Below are positions 11,307-23,002 of a stretch of 64,000 nt of DNA, piece by piece. Every line of letters starts with the position of its first letter. The stretch's first letter is position 1. The DNA is from Panicum virgatum (lineage: Eukaryota; Streptophyta; Magnoliopsida; Poales; Poaceae). The stretch spans positions 19,103,756 through 19,167,755 of the forward strand of contig NC_053141.1 in NCBI RefSeq assembly GCF_016808335.1. Direction: 5' to 3'. Position numbers and translations under genes: made by a program. Under the pieces are notes generated by a model. It made no database searches, was not told where the DNA came from, and worked only from the letters and a program-made list of their open reading frames with translations.

Positions 11307-11318
11307 TGGTATCAGAGC
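11307..11318 (+). other. Primer-binding site of T1, initiator tRNA-Met
   Basis: TGGTATCAGAGC lies two bases after the LTR and is complementary to the 3' end of plant initiator tRNA-Met, the usual primer of chromoviruses. Confidence 0.92.
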
Positions 11319-11574
11319 TGCAAGCGTACACCAGAGGTATTGGAACCTTAAAAATCGCTTTCCGTATAAAATTGGAACAACAAGGTATTTCGGAAAACTA
11401 CGTTGGAATCGTTAAGGGTTGTGCATAGAACGTAAAGTCCTAGGGAATTTTACGGGTATTACTAGGTGATTATTTATGTATGGTTTATGTTATCTGGCTT
11501 CCAGCACTTTACATTTTTGTCAAACCATACTCACAAGCAACTCTTAATTCCTATAACGACGCACCTACGTTGAG

Positions 11575-11847
11575 GTAAGATGGTAAGGATCCTCAGTCAG
11601 CTGAGGGAGTCTGACCTTCCCGTCGGTGATGCGAGCCGAACGCTGCCCTCAAGCAGTGGCTTACTTGAGGTGCTTCCAATATACCGACTATTAGTTGACT
11701 ATATTGGAAGTAAAGTGTGCTCAGTCAGCTGAGGGAGTCTGACCTTCCCGTCGGCGATGCGAACCGAACGCTGCGCTCAAGCAGTGACCTACTTGAGCAG
11801 CTGCCAATATACTGACCTCGGTCGACTATATTGGGAGTAAAGGAACT
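11575..11847 (+). promoter_or_regulatory. T1 leader splice donor and tandemly duplicated hairpin block
   Basis: A strong donor, TTGAG|GTAAGA, starts at 11575. Just inside the putative intron, a block of about 128 bp occurs twice (from 11592 and from 11720). Each unit has CTCAGTCAGCTGAGGGAGTCTGAC, a CTCAAGCAGTG...CTTGAG stem and a CCAATATA...TATATTGG stem. T2 (43741-43855) and T3 (about 59950-60074) each have one unit in reverse complement, also next to a donor-like AG|GTATGC. Location after the donor and conservation in a defective element suggest an RNA packaging or dimerisation signal. Confidence 0.5.
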
Positions 11848-12579
11848 TGTGAATACGCCTCTGAGTAGCGTATGCTAACGTTGGCCATACGGCGGGAATT
11901 GTATGGCTGCCGCTTCTATAGTGAGCGGTAATGTTTGGGAACGCTTTCATGAGTGCTGGCATGAAAGGTTCATTGGATATATATATATGTTCTGTCAATC
12001 TTATGCAGGTACACTAACCGTGATTCGATAAGTTAAGAACGCTTAGAATGTATCGACTAGCTATATAGGGAGAGCCGTATCTATGTTATACCACCGTGCT
12101 AACCACGTAAGCCCAACCTTAGTTGGCAATTGTTTATCTTGTGAGGAACGAACAGGACGTGCATGCATATTTGGTTAATGTTCTAATTGATTCCTAGTCT
12201 TTGAAGTTGTTACATGATCTTTTTAAGGAATTCCTAGTATGAATCCTCATAGATAAGTGTTAGTGTGCTTAAAACATGAGTGAGTGAAATTTTGATTTTA
12301 GTAGCATGCTTGTTAAATGCTTAGGTTTCCTTGGATGAAAAATATGGTTTCGAGTCATGCCTTCCTCCTAAGCCCCATCTTGTTGTTGTAAGGATCTTTT
12401 CATTCCTTAGAATCTCAAATGATGAACCAGTACCGATTGTGGTTTATTATTCTTTGAGTGTGGAACCATATCATCTTTTGATTTAGAATCATATTTGTTT
12501 TTCCGCAGTCTTCTTAAAGCTTTATTTGAGAAGTCTTGAGATAATCACATTACTCACATTTGAATCCTTTTTGATTCAG

Positions 12580-13482
12580 ATGGCGACTTGTTCCCAGGTC
12601 TTTTGGGATAAGGAGGGAAATGCTCATACCGACTGTCTGTACTGGGAGGGTTTTCCGAGGATTCTTTGGGATTCACTTCGTATCTTCCACTACCCAGATC
12701 CACCCCAGTACACGGGATGCCAGTTTTCTGAGGATGGAATTAAGAAGAACAGAGTTACAATGACCATTCCTCAGCACCCCGCCTTGGAGTGGCCACCGAT
12801 TGAGATTGAGGTGATTGGGTACCGTCTTGTGGATGCTTTTGAGAAAGCAGCTCTCAACGCTATCACCACTTTTTGTGAGCACCATCCCGAGGAGGTAGCT
12901 GCATATCCTATTGGTTTGTTTCCAGCAGTCAGTACTGGTAATGCAGAGTGGCTGTTCAGGGTCACACACTTTGGGCACTTGATTGGAGATGTAGCGGATG
13001 AGACTATCGAGGCAGTAGTCAGATATATAAATGCTCAGTCTCACTACCAGATACTTCAGCAGCGACACATGGACCAGGTGATAGACTTGGCCCAGAGTTT
13101 TTAGCGAGGCCTACGTTTGAGGGATAATCAGATTCAGGGACTTCAGGATGCCATTGCTGGGAGGGATACTGCCATTGCACAGTTTGAGCATCAGGCTATG
13201 GAGCATGGTGCTGAGATAGAGCAGCGCAACATAGTTATTGGTTTTCTTTAGGGGCAGGTGAATGAGCTTCAAGCAGATTGGGCTGATGCTTTAGCACATG
13301 TTGGTATGCTCCAGGAGCAACTAGATGCCCCAGCCGAGCCTGCAGCAGCAGAAGAGGACCCAGAGGAGATTGAGGGAGTATCTGACTTAGATTCAGAGCA
13401 CGCACTTGCTGAGCCTAACCCTCAGCCGGATGACTCTTCTTCCGGCAGTGCCTCTTCTGTGGGCAACCTCGACGACTTCTAG
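12580..13482 (+). pseudogene. Extra ORF upstream of gag in T1, two nonsense codons
   Basis: A 300-codon frame starts at ATG 12580, immediately after an acceptor-like TTTTTGATTCAG, and ends at the TAG 13480-13482. It is interrupted by TAG at 13102-13104 and 13249-13251. The protein is homologous along its length to the intact 299-codon ORF of T2: an N-terminal block with W-E-G-F-P-R-I-L-W, a T-M-T-I-P-Q-H-P motif, T-T-F-C followed by G-L-F-P-A, then a Q/D-rich coiled-coil-like part and an acidic tail with E-E-I-E-G-V-S-D-L-D-S-E. There is no zinc knuckle, protease or polymerase motif. Function is unknown; extra ORFs in this position are known in some plant Ty3/gypsy lineages. Confidence 0.8.
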
Positions 13483-14122
13483 GCGCCTTAGACTAGTCCT
13501 AGATAGTTCGTGTTTTCTCTTGTTGTAGCTTATGTACATAGGGAAGAGATGTTGTAAATTAGCCCTAGGGAACAGTACCACTTGTTGTATTATATGTGGT
13601 AAGGGTGAGTGATATTAGGTTGTAAGAAAAATGCTACTTTGGATGTAAAATAAGTAGCGGCTACCAGTTTGGAAATCATGATCTTCCTACCTACCAAATC
13701 TCTTCATTTGTGTTTTTTTTTCACGCCGTTTGATGAATACTAAAGATTTTGCAAATTTTGTGGCATGTGTGCTCATCAAATGTTAGCCTGTTGAATCTGT
13801 GAGAATAAATTTTAGTCCAATCCCTTCTATGATCTCTGTTGTTTAGCAGCATAGCACATAGCAATGAAGAACGAATTGATAGATTATTTTCTTTACCCTT
13901 TGCTCTCAGCATTGAGTCTCTATACGATGAAGCATGAAGCTATCTAACAGCTGACCGGTTTTGATTTTTGTGGGTGGCACAGTTATGTGTTGTGCATATT
14001 GTGCTACACCGCATCTAGTTAAATTTTGCTGATTTTGTTTTATCCAATGTATGATCATTGCATGTACCATTGATTTTGGAAGCGAGAAATATGTATCTAA
14101 TGGATGTCTTCCATAATTACAG

Positions 14123-17100
14123 ATGGTTGGTCATACTCGCGGAACGCCTGATGGCTTCGGTTGTGAAGCTGGCAGTGGATCTCAGCAACCACCGCCACCC
14201 CCCGTCGAATCTGGCCGAGTTAATGGCCATGCAAACAGAGTTGCTTCGCCAGCTAGTCCAAGGGCAACAAAATCAGCCACGCCAACAGTATGGAGGGCGG
14301 GAGGCACAACCAGCGGGTTACCAGGAATTCTTTGGTACCCAACCTCCGCTTTTCAGCAAAGCTAATGACCCACTGGACGCCGATGCTTGGCTCCGTACCA
14401 TCAATTCCAAGTTTGCTTTGTTAGCAGTACCGTGTGTTGATGCAAGCAAGGCCCCCTTTGCCGCCCAACAGCTTCGTGGTCCTGCACGTATATGGTGGGA
14501 TAATTATTGTGCAATGCAGCCTGCTGAACATATCATATCTTGGGAGGAATTCAGAACTGCCTTCAGATCACATCATATTCCGGATGGACTAATTGAAAGA
14601 AAGCTGAATGAATTCTTGGCTCTAGATCAGGGAACCCGCACTGTTCTACAATATGCACAGACCTTCAATCATCTGTGCCAGTATGCGGGCCATCATGCTG
14701 ATACGGATGCCAAGAAACATAATCGTTTCCGTCGTGGCCTCACTACCAAGCTCAATGAACGCCTGAACCTTGTTCAGCCCAACACTTACAATGAGCTGGT
14801 CAACTTGGCCATTACGCAAGAGGACTGTATTGCTGCCCATCGTGCTGAGAAGAAGCGGAAGGCACCAACGGGACCCTCGAGTGCCCAGCCACCGAGGTAT
14901 CGTCTAGTGCAAAACACTCCACCCAGGCCTCCACCGAGAAATGCCCCAGTGGGCAGGCTTGTCTTTAGGCCGCCTCAGCAGCAAGGAGGATTCAGACCTC
15001 CAGTGCCGCAGCAACAGCAACAGCAGCCGCAACAGTAGCAACTTGGTCCAAGGCCAAATGTCCCACAATTCAATAGTGGGAATGGTAATAATCGATGCTT
15101 CAACTGCGGCAGTACTTCTCACTTTGCCAAGAATTGTCCGCAGCCCAGAAGAAATAATCCAGGGCAAAACTCCAACCAGAACAACAACAAAGGCAAGGGC
15201 AAGAGGCAAATGGTGCAAGTCCGGCAAGGGCGAGTTAACTTCACCACTCTTGCAGACCTTCCCGAGGGAGCACCAGTAATGACGGGTACTTTCTCTATCC
15301 ACAATAAACCCGCAATCATATTATTTGATTCTGGTGCAACGCATAGTTTTATAAGTGCCAAATTTGGAGCAAGGGTAGGATTGGACTTTTGTCATACTAA
15401 GGGATCTTTTATGATAACAACTTCTGGTGGGAAGATAGCTTCCAATCAAATCACTAGACATGTGCCAATTAAGCTGGGTAGTAAATTGATCAAGACAGAT
15501 TTGATCTTAATGAATTTAGAAGGCATGGATGTTATTCTGGGCTTGGATTGGATGACTAAACATAAAGTACTGTTAGATATCTCTTCCCGAGCTATTGAGA
15601 TAGATTCACCACATCAAGGAGCCACCATACTCTATCTACCACAACGAGAGTGCTTTAACTCTTGTGCCTATGCCGCAAAAGAAATTAAACTTGAAGATAT
15701 CCCTGTTGTGTGGGAGTATGCGGATGTATTTCCAGATGATTTGCCTGGAATGCCCCCTGATAGAGATATCGAGTTTGTTATTGAGCTTCAACCCGGTACC
15801 GCCCCTATTTCTAAGAGGTCGTACCGAATGCCTCCAAATGAGCTAGCAGAATTGAAAGTCCAACTCCAAGACCTTCTTGACAAGGGATTTATACGTCCGA
15901 GTTCTTCACCCTGGGGATGTCCAGCCCTATTTGTGAAGAAGAAGGATAACAGCTTGAGGCTATGTGTTGACTATCGACAACTCAATGCGGTCACTATTAA
16001 AAATAAGTATCCTCTTCTCCGCATTGATATTCTGTTTGACCAGTTAGCTGGAGCTAAGGTTTTCTCAAAGATTGATCTTCGTTCTGGCTACCATCAAATA
16101 AAGATCAAGCCTTGTGATATTCCAAAGACTGCTTTCTCTACCAGATATGGACTATATGATTATCTGGTTATGTCTTTTGGCCTTACCAACGCCCCAGCAT
16201 ATTTTATGTACTTGATGAATTCAGTCTTCATGCCGGAGCTGGATAAATTCGTCGTGGTTTTCATTGACGATATTTTGATCTACTCCAAGAATGAAGAAGA
16301 TCATGCTGAACATTTGCGTATCGTTCTTCAACGATTACGAGATCATCATCTTTATGCCAAATTCTCCAAGTGTGAATTTTGGTTGAACAGTGTGAAATTC
16401 TTAGGCCACACTATCTCCAGTGATGGTATATCTGTTGATCCAACTAAAGTACAAGAAGTGATGGATTGGGAATCTCCTATTTCAGTTCATCAAATTTGCA
16501 GTTTTCTTGGTTTAGCTGGATATTATCGTCGGTTCATTACTGATTTCTCCAGAATAGCCAAGCCTATGACGGAGTTATTGAAGAAGGGAGTGAAGTTTGT
16601 TTGGAATGATAAGTGTGAAGAAGCTTTCCAAACTCTCAAAGCACGATTAACTACTGCTCTAGTATTGGCTACACCGGACAGTACCAAACCTTTTGATGTC
16701 TATTGTGATGCTTCGGGTACGGGACTTGGTTGTGTGCTTATGCAGGACAGCCGGGTTATTGCTTATGCATCAAGAGCTCTCCGGAATCATGAGAAGAATT
16801 ATCCAACCCATGATCTGGAGTTAGCAGCTGTCATTCACGCTCTTAACATTTGGAGACATCATCTTATGGGAACTCACTGTAATATTTACACTAACCATAA
16901 GAGCCTCAAATATATATTCACTCAAGCTGATCTCAATATGAGACAGAGACGCTGGCTAGAGTTGATAAAGGATTATGATCTAGAAGTGCACTATCATCCA
17001 GGAAAGGCTAATGTGGTTGCGGATGCACTCAGCCGCAAGTCACAATGCCATTCTCTATCTGTAGAACTATTCAATGAAACTCTATGCCAGGAAATGATGA

Positions 17101-18656
17101 AGTTAAACTTAGAAATGGTACCTCAAGGAAGTTTGAACCATATATCCCTTGAGCCTACACTTCATGATAGCATCATCATGGGGCAATTACATGATGAGGG
17201 TATCAAGATCATCAAGGAAAAGTTATCACAAGGAGAAGCAAAGTATAAATGTTTCCGAGTGGATCATAGAGGAGTTCTATGGTTTGAATCTCGACTGGTG
17301 GTACCTAAGGATCATCAGCTTAGAAAGCAAATCCTTGATGAAGCACATCTATCGAAGTTTTCGATTCATCCCGGTGGTACCAAGATGTACCACGATCTCA
17401 AACAAAATTTCTGGTGGACTCGAATGAAAAGAGAGATCGCCAGATATGTTTCTGATTGTGATGTTTGTCAAAGAGTTAAGTCTAGTCACTTGAAAGTAGC
17501 TGGTACTCTCCAACCTTTACCCATTCCATCCTGGAAATGGGAGGACATCAGTATGGATTTTATCGTTGGTCTACCCACTACTCCTCTTAAGCATGATTCA
17601 GTGTGGGTAATCGTTGATAGACTCACCAAGACCGCTCATTTTATTCCAGTACACACAACTTATTCTGCCAAAAGGTACGCAGAGATTTATCTCGATCAGA
17701 TTGTTCGTTTGCATGGAATTCCAAAGACGATTATTTCTGATCGTGGGCCTCAGTTTATTGCACGTTTTTGGGAGCAGATGCAAGAATCCGTTGGAACAAA
17801 ACTAATTCATAGTTCAGATTATCATCCACAAACAGATGGGCAAACTGAACGCATCAATCAAATCCTTGAAGACATGTTAAGAGCATGTACTATTCAATAT
17901 GGCAAGAACTGGGTTAAGTGCCTAGCACTGGCAGAGTTTTCATACAATAACAGTTATCAATCCAGCTTGCAAATGGCACCATTTGAAGCATTATACGGTT
18001 GAAGGTGTCAAACTCATTTGAATTGGTCACAAGCAGGGGAACGCAAAATGTTTGGGCCAGATTTAGTCTCTGAGGCAGAGGAGCAAGTCAGAGTTATCCA
18101 GGTTAATCTTAAAGCAGCTCAATCAAGACAGAAAAGTTATGCAGACAAAAGAAGAGATCCTTTACAATTCGAGGTAGGGGACTTCGTATATTTGCGAGTA
18201 TCTCCTACTAAAGGTGTTCAACGCTTTGGCGTAAAAGGGAAATTAGCACCCCGATACATCGGACCATTTGAAATTATCAAAACTTGTGGACCCGTTGCTT
18301 ACCGACTTCGTCTTCCATCTCAGTTGGCTGCCATTCATGATGTCTTCCATGTATCACAACTCCGGAAGTGCACCAGGGTACCTACTGAGATCCTTGAACC
18401 ACAGGATATCGAGATTGAATCCGATCTATCTTATAAGGAGTATCCAATCAAGATTCTTGACACCAAAGAAAGAAGTACTAGAAGGGAGAAAGTTAAAATG
18501 TACAAAATCCAGTGGAATCAGCATATTGTAGAAGAAGCTACTTGGGAGACTGAGAATTTTCTCCAACGAAACTTTCCCGACTTTCTTAGAACCAATCCAG
18601 GTACCAAGTCTTTGCATCCTTTTCTTCCTGTAATCTCGGGACGAGATTCCTTTTAG
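14123..18656 (+). pseudogene. gag-pol of T1, one frameshift and two nonsense codons
   Basis: The ATG at 14123 follows an acceptor-like CATAATTACAG and begins M-V-G-H-T-R-G-T-P. A one-base gain in the C tract near 14195-14205 shifts the frame. The rest is one frame: gag core (W-W-D-N-Y near 14500), zinc knuckle [14 protein letters not shown] (about 15096-15137), protease D-S-G-A-T-H (about 15330), [12 protein letters not shown] (about 16260-16290), RNase H, integrase HHCC and D-D-E core (Q-T-D-G-Q-T-E near 17835), and a chromodomain-like end with V-K-M-Y-K-I-Q-W and A-T-W-E-T-E (about 18490-18555). Nonsense codons are TAG 15036-15038 (just before the knuckle) and TGA 18000-18002 (CGA in T2). 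The stop is TAG 18654-18656. Confidence 0.92.
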
Positions 18657-18666
18657 GGGGGAAGGC
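18632..18666 (+). other. T1 hairpin and polypurine tract
   Basis: AATCTCGGGACGAGATT (18632-18648) is a perfect 7-bp stem with a 3-nt loop, followed by the polypurine tract AGGGGGGAAGGC (18655-18666) abutting the 3' LTR. The hairpin recurs at the same place in T2 (36652-36668) and T3 (55804-55820). Confidence 0.85.
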
Positions 18667-21600
18667 TGTAACACCCCGGGTGTCTGCATAGTAATTAAAC
18701 AGGTGTCTGCACAGTAATTGTGTATGTTTGCTATGCATCATGTGCTTGAATTACTTAAAAAGGATCTTTTTGTAATTATGAAAGGTTATATGTGTAATTA
18801 TGATTTTATGCAAGGTCCTTTATATAGTTATTTATGAATATAGCTTTTGTGGAGGGTGTTTTTGTAAAATTTCAGTGCATTTAATGCATGGTAGCCAATT
18901 TTGCTTGTAAGTCTACATTTGAAGTGAAATTGCTTTGAAAAAGGCAAATTTCCTAGAATTCAAATTCCTTTCTATATTTTTAATTTTAGCTCTTGTATCT
19001 TTGGTCAAATAAATTTTTGCACAACATCATAGTTGTAGATCTTGAAAAGTTGAACAACTTTCATGTTGGGCACTTTTTCATTTGAGCCCTATTTTAAAAG
19101 TTATCGCTGGTTTACAGTTTAGTCCCTGGAATTTTTGGAAATTGCAAAATCGCCCTTATTCCCATCTCCCACCTCCCTGCTCTGCTTCTCGCCGCCGTCC
19201 ACCGACAGCGCCGCCCGCCGGCGCCTTCCCGGCCATTCCGGCCATTAATTCGCCGCGCGCTGGCACCCACGCGTCGCGGACGACCTCCTCCACCGCCCTC
19301 TAGCCTCGCGCTGGCCCTCTTCTTCCCGTGCCACGCGCCCCCGCAGCTTCCAGAGCCGCCTCGACGGCCGCCACCCGCGACGCCGCCGTGGACAGCCCCG
19401 GGCAGAGCACGCCGCCCTCTCTTCGCGCGCGCCCGGCCACTACAAAAGCCCCAGCAAGCTAATCCGTTCGCCCTTTCGCTTGCTCCTCGCTTCCAGACCC
19501 CAGAACACGCCGCCGCTCCACCGTGAACGCCGACGAGCTCCACCCCGCCGTTGGCTTGCTATTCCAGAGCCGCTCCGCCCAAATCGACCACGCAAATAGC
19601 TTTGCCTCCCTCTCGCGCAGCTCACGGGCTACTTCCCGTCAACCATCTTCCACCGGAGTCACCCCGCCGCCGTAGCCGAGCTCCTCAAGCCGCCGCTCGC
19701 CGTCGACATCCACTTTCCCGACCACCCCAGCCTCGATTCCAAGCACCCAGAGGTGCGCCTTGGAGCCCTTTTGCCCCCACTACTGTTTCCCCTCGCCACC
19801 GGTGAGCCCCTCGCCGGGAAACCGCCGGTCAAACCCGCGCCCCCCTCTGACCCGACCCGAGGACCTCGGTTTTGAAATTCCAGAGAACCCAGGGGGTTAT
19901 TTGAATAGGCCTAGACACATATGAATAGTGCCTTAGGGACTTCTTTGCTATGATTTTCAGTGAACTTTGAAATTCAATATCAATTCATAGAAAATTCGTA
20001 AAATAGAAAATCTTGATGTTTTGGAATCCTCTTGAAGATCTCTATGCAGTAGAACCATAATATGTTAGGATTTAGTTGCAAGTTTTTGCTGTAGAATTTG
20101 ATTTGTGTTACTAGTGCTTAAATATTAGTTGTTTTCATCTTTTTCTTAACTGCTGTATAAAGCCTTGTCTTGCAGGGAATCTTTTATGGTAGTTAACTCT
20201 TGTAACACTTGTTTTGCTATAAAAATTTCATGATCAGTTCTTTGGTGTAGCTATTTATTTGATTTAATCTTTGTTTAGTAGACTTTAATTTTGGTAAATA
20301 GTTTCTGTTCGTAATAAATCATGAATTTATTTCTGCATGCTCTTTCTAAGTAGTTTAGTTTGTCCAGGAGGTTTGAGCCTCAGTTCATGAATATAACAGG
20401 AGCTAAATTTGAATCTTGCCAAACTGATGTCTGTTTTGTTTATTTTCTCAGAATTAATTCTCTGTAGATAAAATCATGAAAAATTCACAATAGCTATATC
20501 ATCCCTGTGTAGACCTACTTTTAAATTTTGAGATCATGTTTTGTTTTAGTTTGACTAGTATAATTCAAACTTGTTCTAGGTGTTGTCTGAATGAATGAAT
20601 TGTTGTGATTAAATGGTTACATGTCTTGGCATGATTTTTACAGGGTAGCTTAATCTGTTCATGTTCTGTTTAGGGTAATGTTTTGGTAAATTAATTACTG
20701 TTTGTACTTTGAGTTATATGTTTATTTGCAAACATGGAAGTAATTGCTATAGGAATCCACCCCCACTTGTTCATGAAGTTAGTCAACTTCTTTTGTGCTG
20801 TTGATCATGATGCCTTGTGTAGTTAAATTTGTTATTTAACTACTCTATAAACGATTGCCCATGTCTGTTTTTAATGTTTTTCTAGCATTACATATAGACA
20901 CGACTGTCTTATCGGACGGGACGTACGAGCTGATCCCGGAATCTGACGGAGGTGATCTCGAAGCTCAAGTAAACACTGCTGAACTAACTGAAGCCCCGAA
21001 CCAAAGTTCGGAAGAGCCTAGAGCTGAAATAGTTAGCGACTACCGAGAAGGCAAGCCCCGGACATAACCTATATTTCAAATTATTATCATTTACTGTTAT
21101 TACTTACTTGTGCATTTACAGTTCTTAGGATTTGAATTGAAACCCTAGATGCATGATCCTAGGAACCTATGTACTGAACACTAGACTTGAGTTCGACTAC
21201 TTGCTAAGCTTATAGGACCGGTAAAAGTCGAGTGATTGCTTGTCACTCGCGAGCTTTATAGGAATTGCCTGTTTACTTTTTGTTATCAATATAAGGACGA
21301 CGGACGTGGTTGTGATCGATATCATGACTTTATGTGAGACCCCGTCTGTGTTGATGAACTTGCTAAGGTCGCGGTATGTGGTAGTGCTGGTTAAGTTTTT
21401 GAAAGTACTAGTCACATGCCGTAAATATGGTACGCGGCAAGCCTAGTAGCCGATTGGACCGGGGAGTGGATATACCTTTCACTCTCTCAGTAGGGATAGG
21501 TTTTATTGTTATGTTGCGCAACATCACGACTTCAAGGGACAATGTTCGGCCTTGGATCCCTGTAGTCGGGGAGAGTGACCCTATCCACAAGCCGGAAAGA

Positions 21601-22503
21601 AAGGTCAACGGCTGTTTGGGAATGACCCGACGGTGTTCCAGACGTGTGTGCTAGGTTATCCTTGCAAGGTTGAATTTTGATTCAGAATCGTCCGCCTCTC
21701 ATGATGAAATGAGACTGCTTGATCTCTTTGCCACACAGAGTAAGAAGAGCAACAATACTTTAATCAATCTTGATGTTTGCTTAGATTTCTACCATGATTG
21801 GATAGTAGTTGCTGACATAGAATGGTTAATCAACTAGAATCTTGAAAGCTAAAACTTGGAAGTAAGGACATACTCTTTATTGCTTTTCAGAAAAAGGAAA
21901 GCCAGAGCCTCACAAAACCTTGCATAGTCTAGTTAAAGTGAGCTACTTATACCCGTTGGCGGTTAAGTCTTGCTGAGTATTAGAATACTCAGCCTTGCTG
22001 TTGAAACCCTTTTTCAGGTATGAGTTTTGAGGATCAGATCGCTAGCTTGACCTATCCTTGCTCGTTGCCTCCTGGCTGGTCCGTAGAGTGGGATACGTCT
22101 GCGACTGGCAATGACTATGACGAGTGATACCATGCTTGGGCTAGCCTGGTATCCTTTTTGGGACGTGTTGTAGCCGTCGTGTTTTATCTTCCGCTATTTA
22201 AACCCTGAAGCTTTACCCTTATGGCTTGTATAACTGTTTTACTTAAGTTGGCTTTGTAAATAATGATTTGAACTAGTTTGTAATCACTACTGAACTTGCC
22301 TGTGTTGTAAAATTTGTGGTTGTAATATCTCTGGACTCGCCTTCGTGCGGGGTATGCTTGTTTGATCCGAGAATCAGTGGTTGTATCGGGACGTTACCCG
22401 ACAGACCAAGAATTGTTCCGTTTGAGGTGCGTTTAAGCTAATGTTGCCTTTATGGTGATTGCCTGCGCACTTGAGCCGGGATAATTTAGGCGGTTCTGCC
22501 ACA
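18667..22503 (+). repeat. 3' LTR of T1
   Basis: 3837 bp, starting TGTAACACCCCGGG and ending TTCTGCCACA, with the same internal order as the 5' LTR. It is followed by the target-site duplication GTCTC (22504-22508). Differences from the 5' LTR are scattered, as expected of independent mutation after insertion. Confidence 0.92.
20898..22127 (+). CDS. LTR-embedded small spliced gene, T1 3' LTR copy
   Basis: Block a is 20898-21050 and block b is 22018-22127, with the same acceptors, GC donor and phase as the 5' LTR copy. Both frames stay open. A visible change in block b, TCA to TCG in the P-C-S-L segment, is synonymous. Because it sits in the 3' LTR it would have its own upstream promoter, so it could be expressed independently of the rest of T1. 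Confidence 0.55.
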
Positions 22504-23002
22504 GTCTCCCTCCGGTCTTGGCCCTAGGTTTTCGTGGAGTTCTGGGTGGATGGATGCTGCGAGTTGAATAAGGTGCGAGCTATTTATAAGCCGAGGAAGC
22601 CACCGATCGAAGGGGAGGCCGAACCGCCTCGGAAACGGGCTAGGTCCTTTGGGCTTAATCCCGAAGTATCTTGATTTCATCTTCGTGGGCTTGGTCCTTT
22701 GGGCTCTCTTGTAGGATGGATGTGCATGAATGGGCTTCGAATCAACATGGGCTTTGGTCTTTCCTTTGGGCTTTGGCCTTCGTCTTTCTTCGTGTTGGCG
22801 CTCGATCACGGGTCTCGTCATTTCATGCTCCAAAATAGGCCAAAAACCTGCAAAAACGAAGTTCCTCCAAAATATATGTGCAAATGTGAAAATGACCAAT
22901 AATTAGGCCAGGGTTAGGACGGTTAGTGATTTTGATATTAAATTCATGCCATTATCAAGGATAAACAAGGGATAAAATGGGTACTTAAGGAGCGCCAACA
23001 GA

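Larger units (their letters stand above)
7469..22503 (+). mobile_element. T1: Tekay/Del-type chromovirus (Ty3/gypsy), full length, inactivated
   Basis: Two LTRs (7469-11304 and 18667-22503) flank a PBS for initiator tRNA-Met, a leader, an extra ORF, gag-pol and a polypurine tract. The target-site duplication GTCTC lies at 7464-7468 and 22504-22508. The uninterrupted target sequence is visible in the paralogous X LTR around 28205-28220, which confirms the precise ends. I count about 60 LTR differences by eye (about 98.4% identity). The chromodomain-like C-terminus of integrase and the very long LTRs place it in the Tekay/Del lineage. One frameshift and two nonsense codons in gag-pol, plus two nonsense codons in the extra ORF, make it non-autonomous now. 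Confidence 0.92.
6694..23000 (-). repeat. Left LTR of element X, split by T1
   Basis: LTR sequence occupies 6694-7468 and 22509-23000. It aligns with the second X LTR at 27441-28898, including the ends (TGTTGACGCTCCTTAG and CTTAAGGAGCGCCAACA); here the first G is mutated to T. It is flanked by GACAT on both sides (6689-6693 and 23001-23005). Compared with the second copy it lacks about 190 bp between GGGCTAGG and GCTTAATCCCGAAG (near 22645). A minus-strand TATA-like TTATAAATA lies near 22581-22590. T1 is inserted at 7469. Confidence 0.85.
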
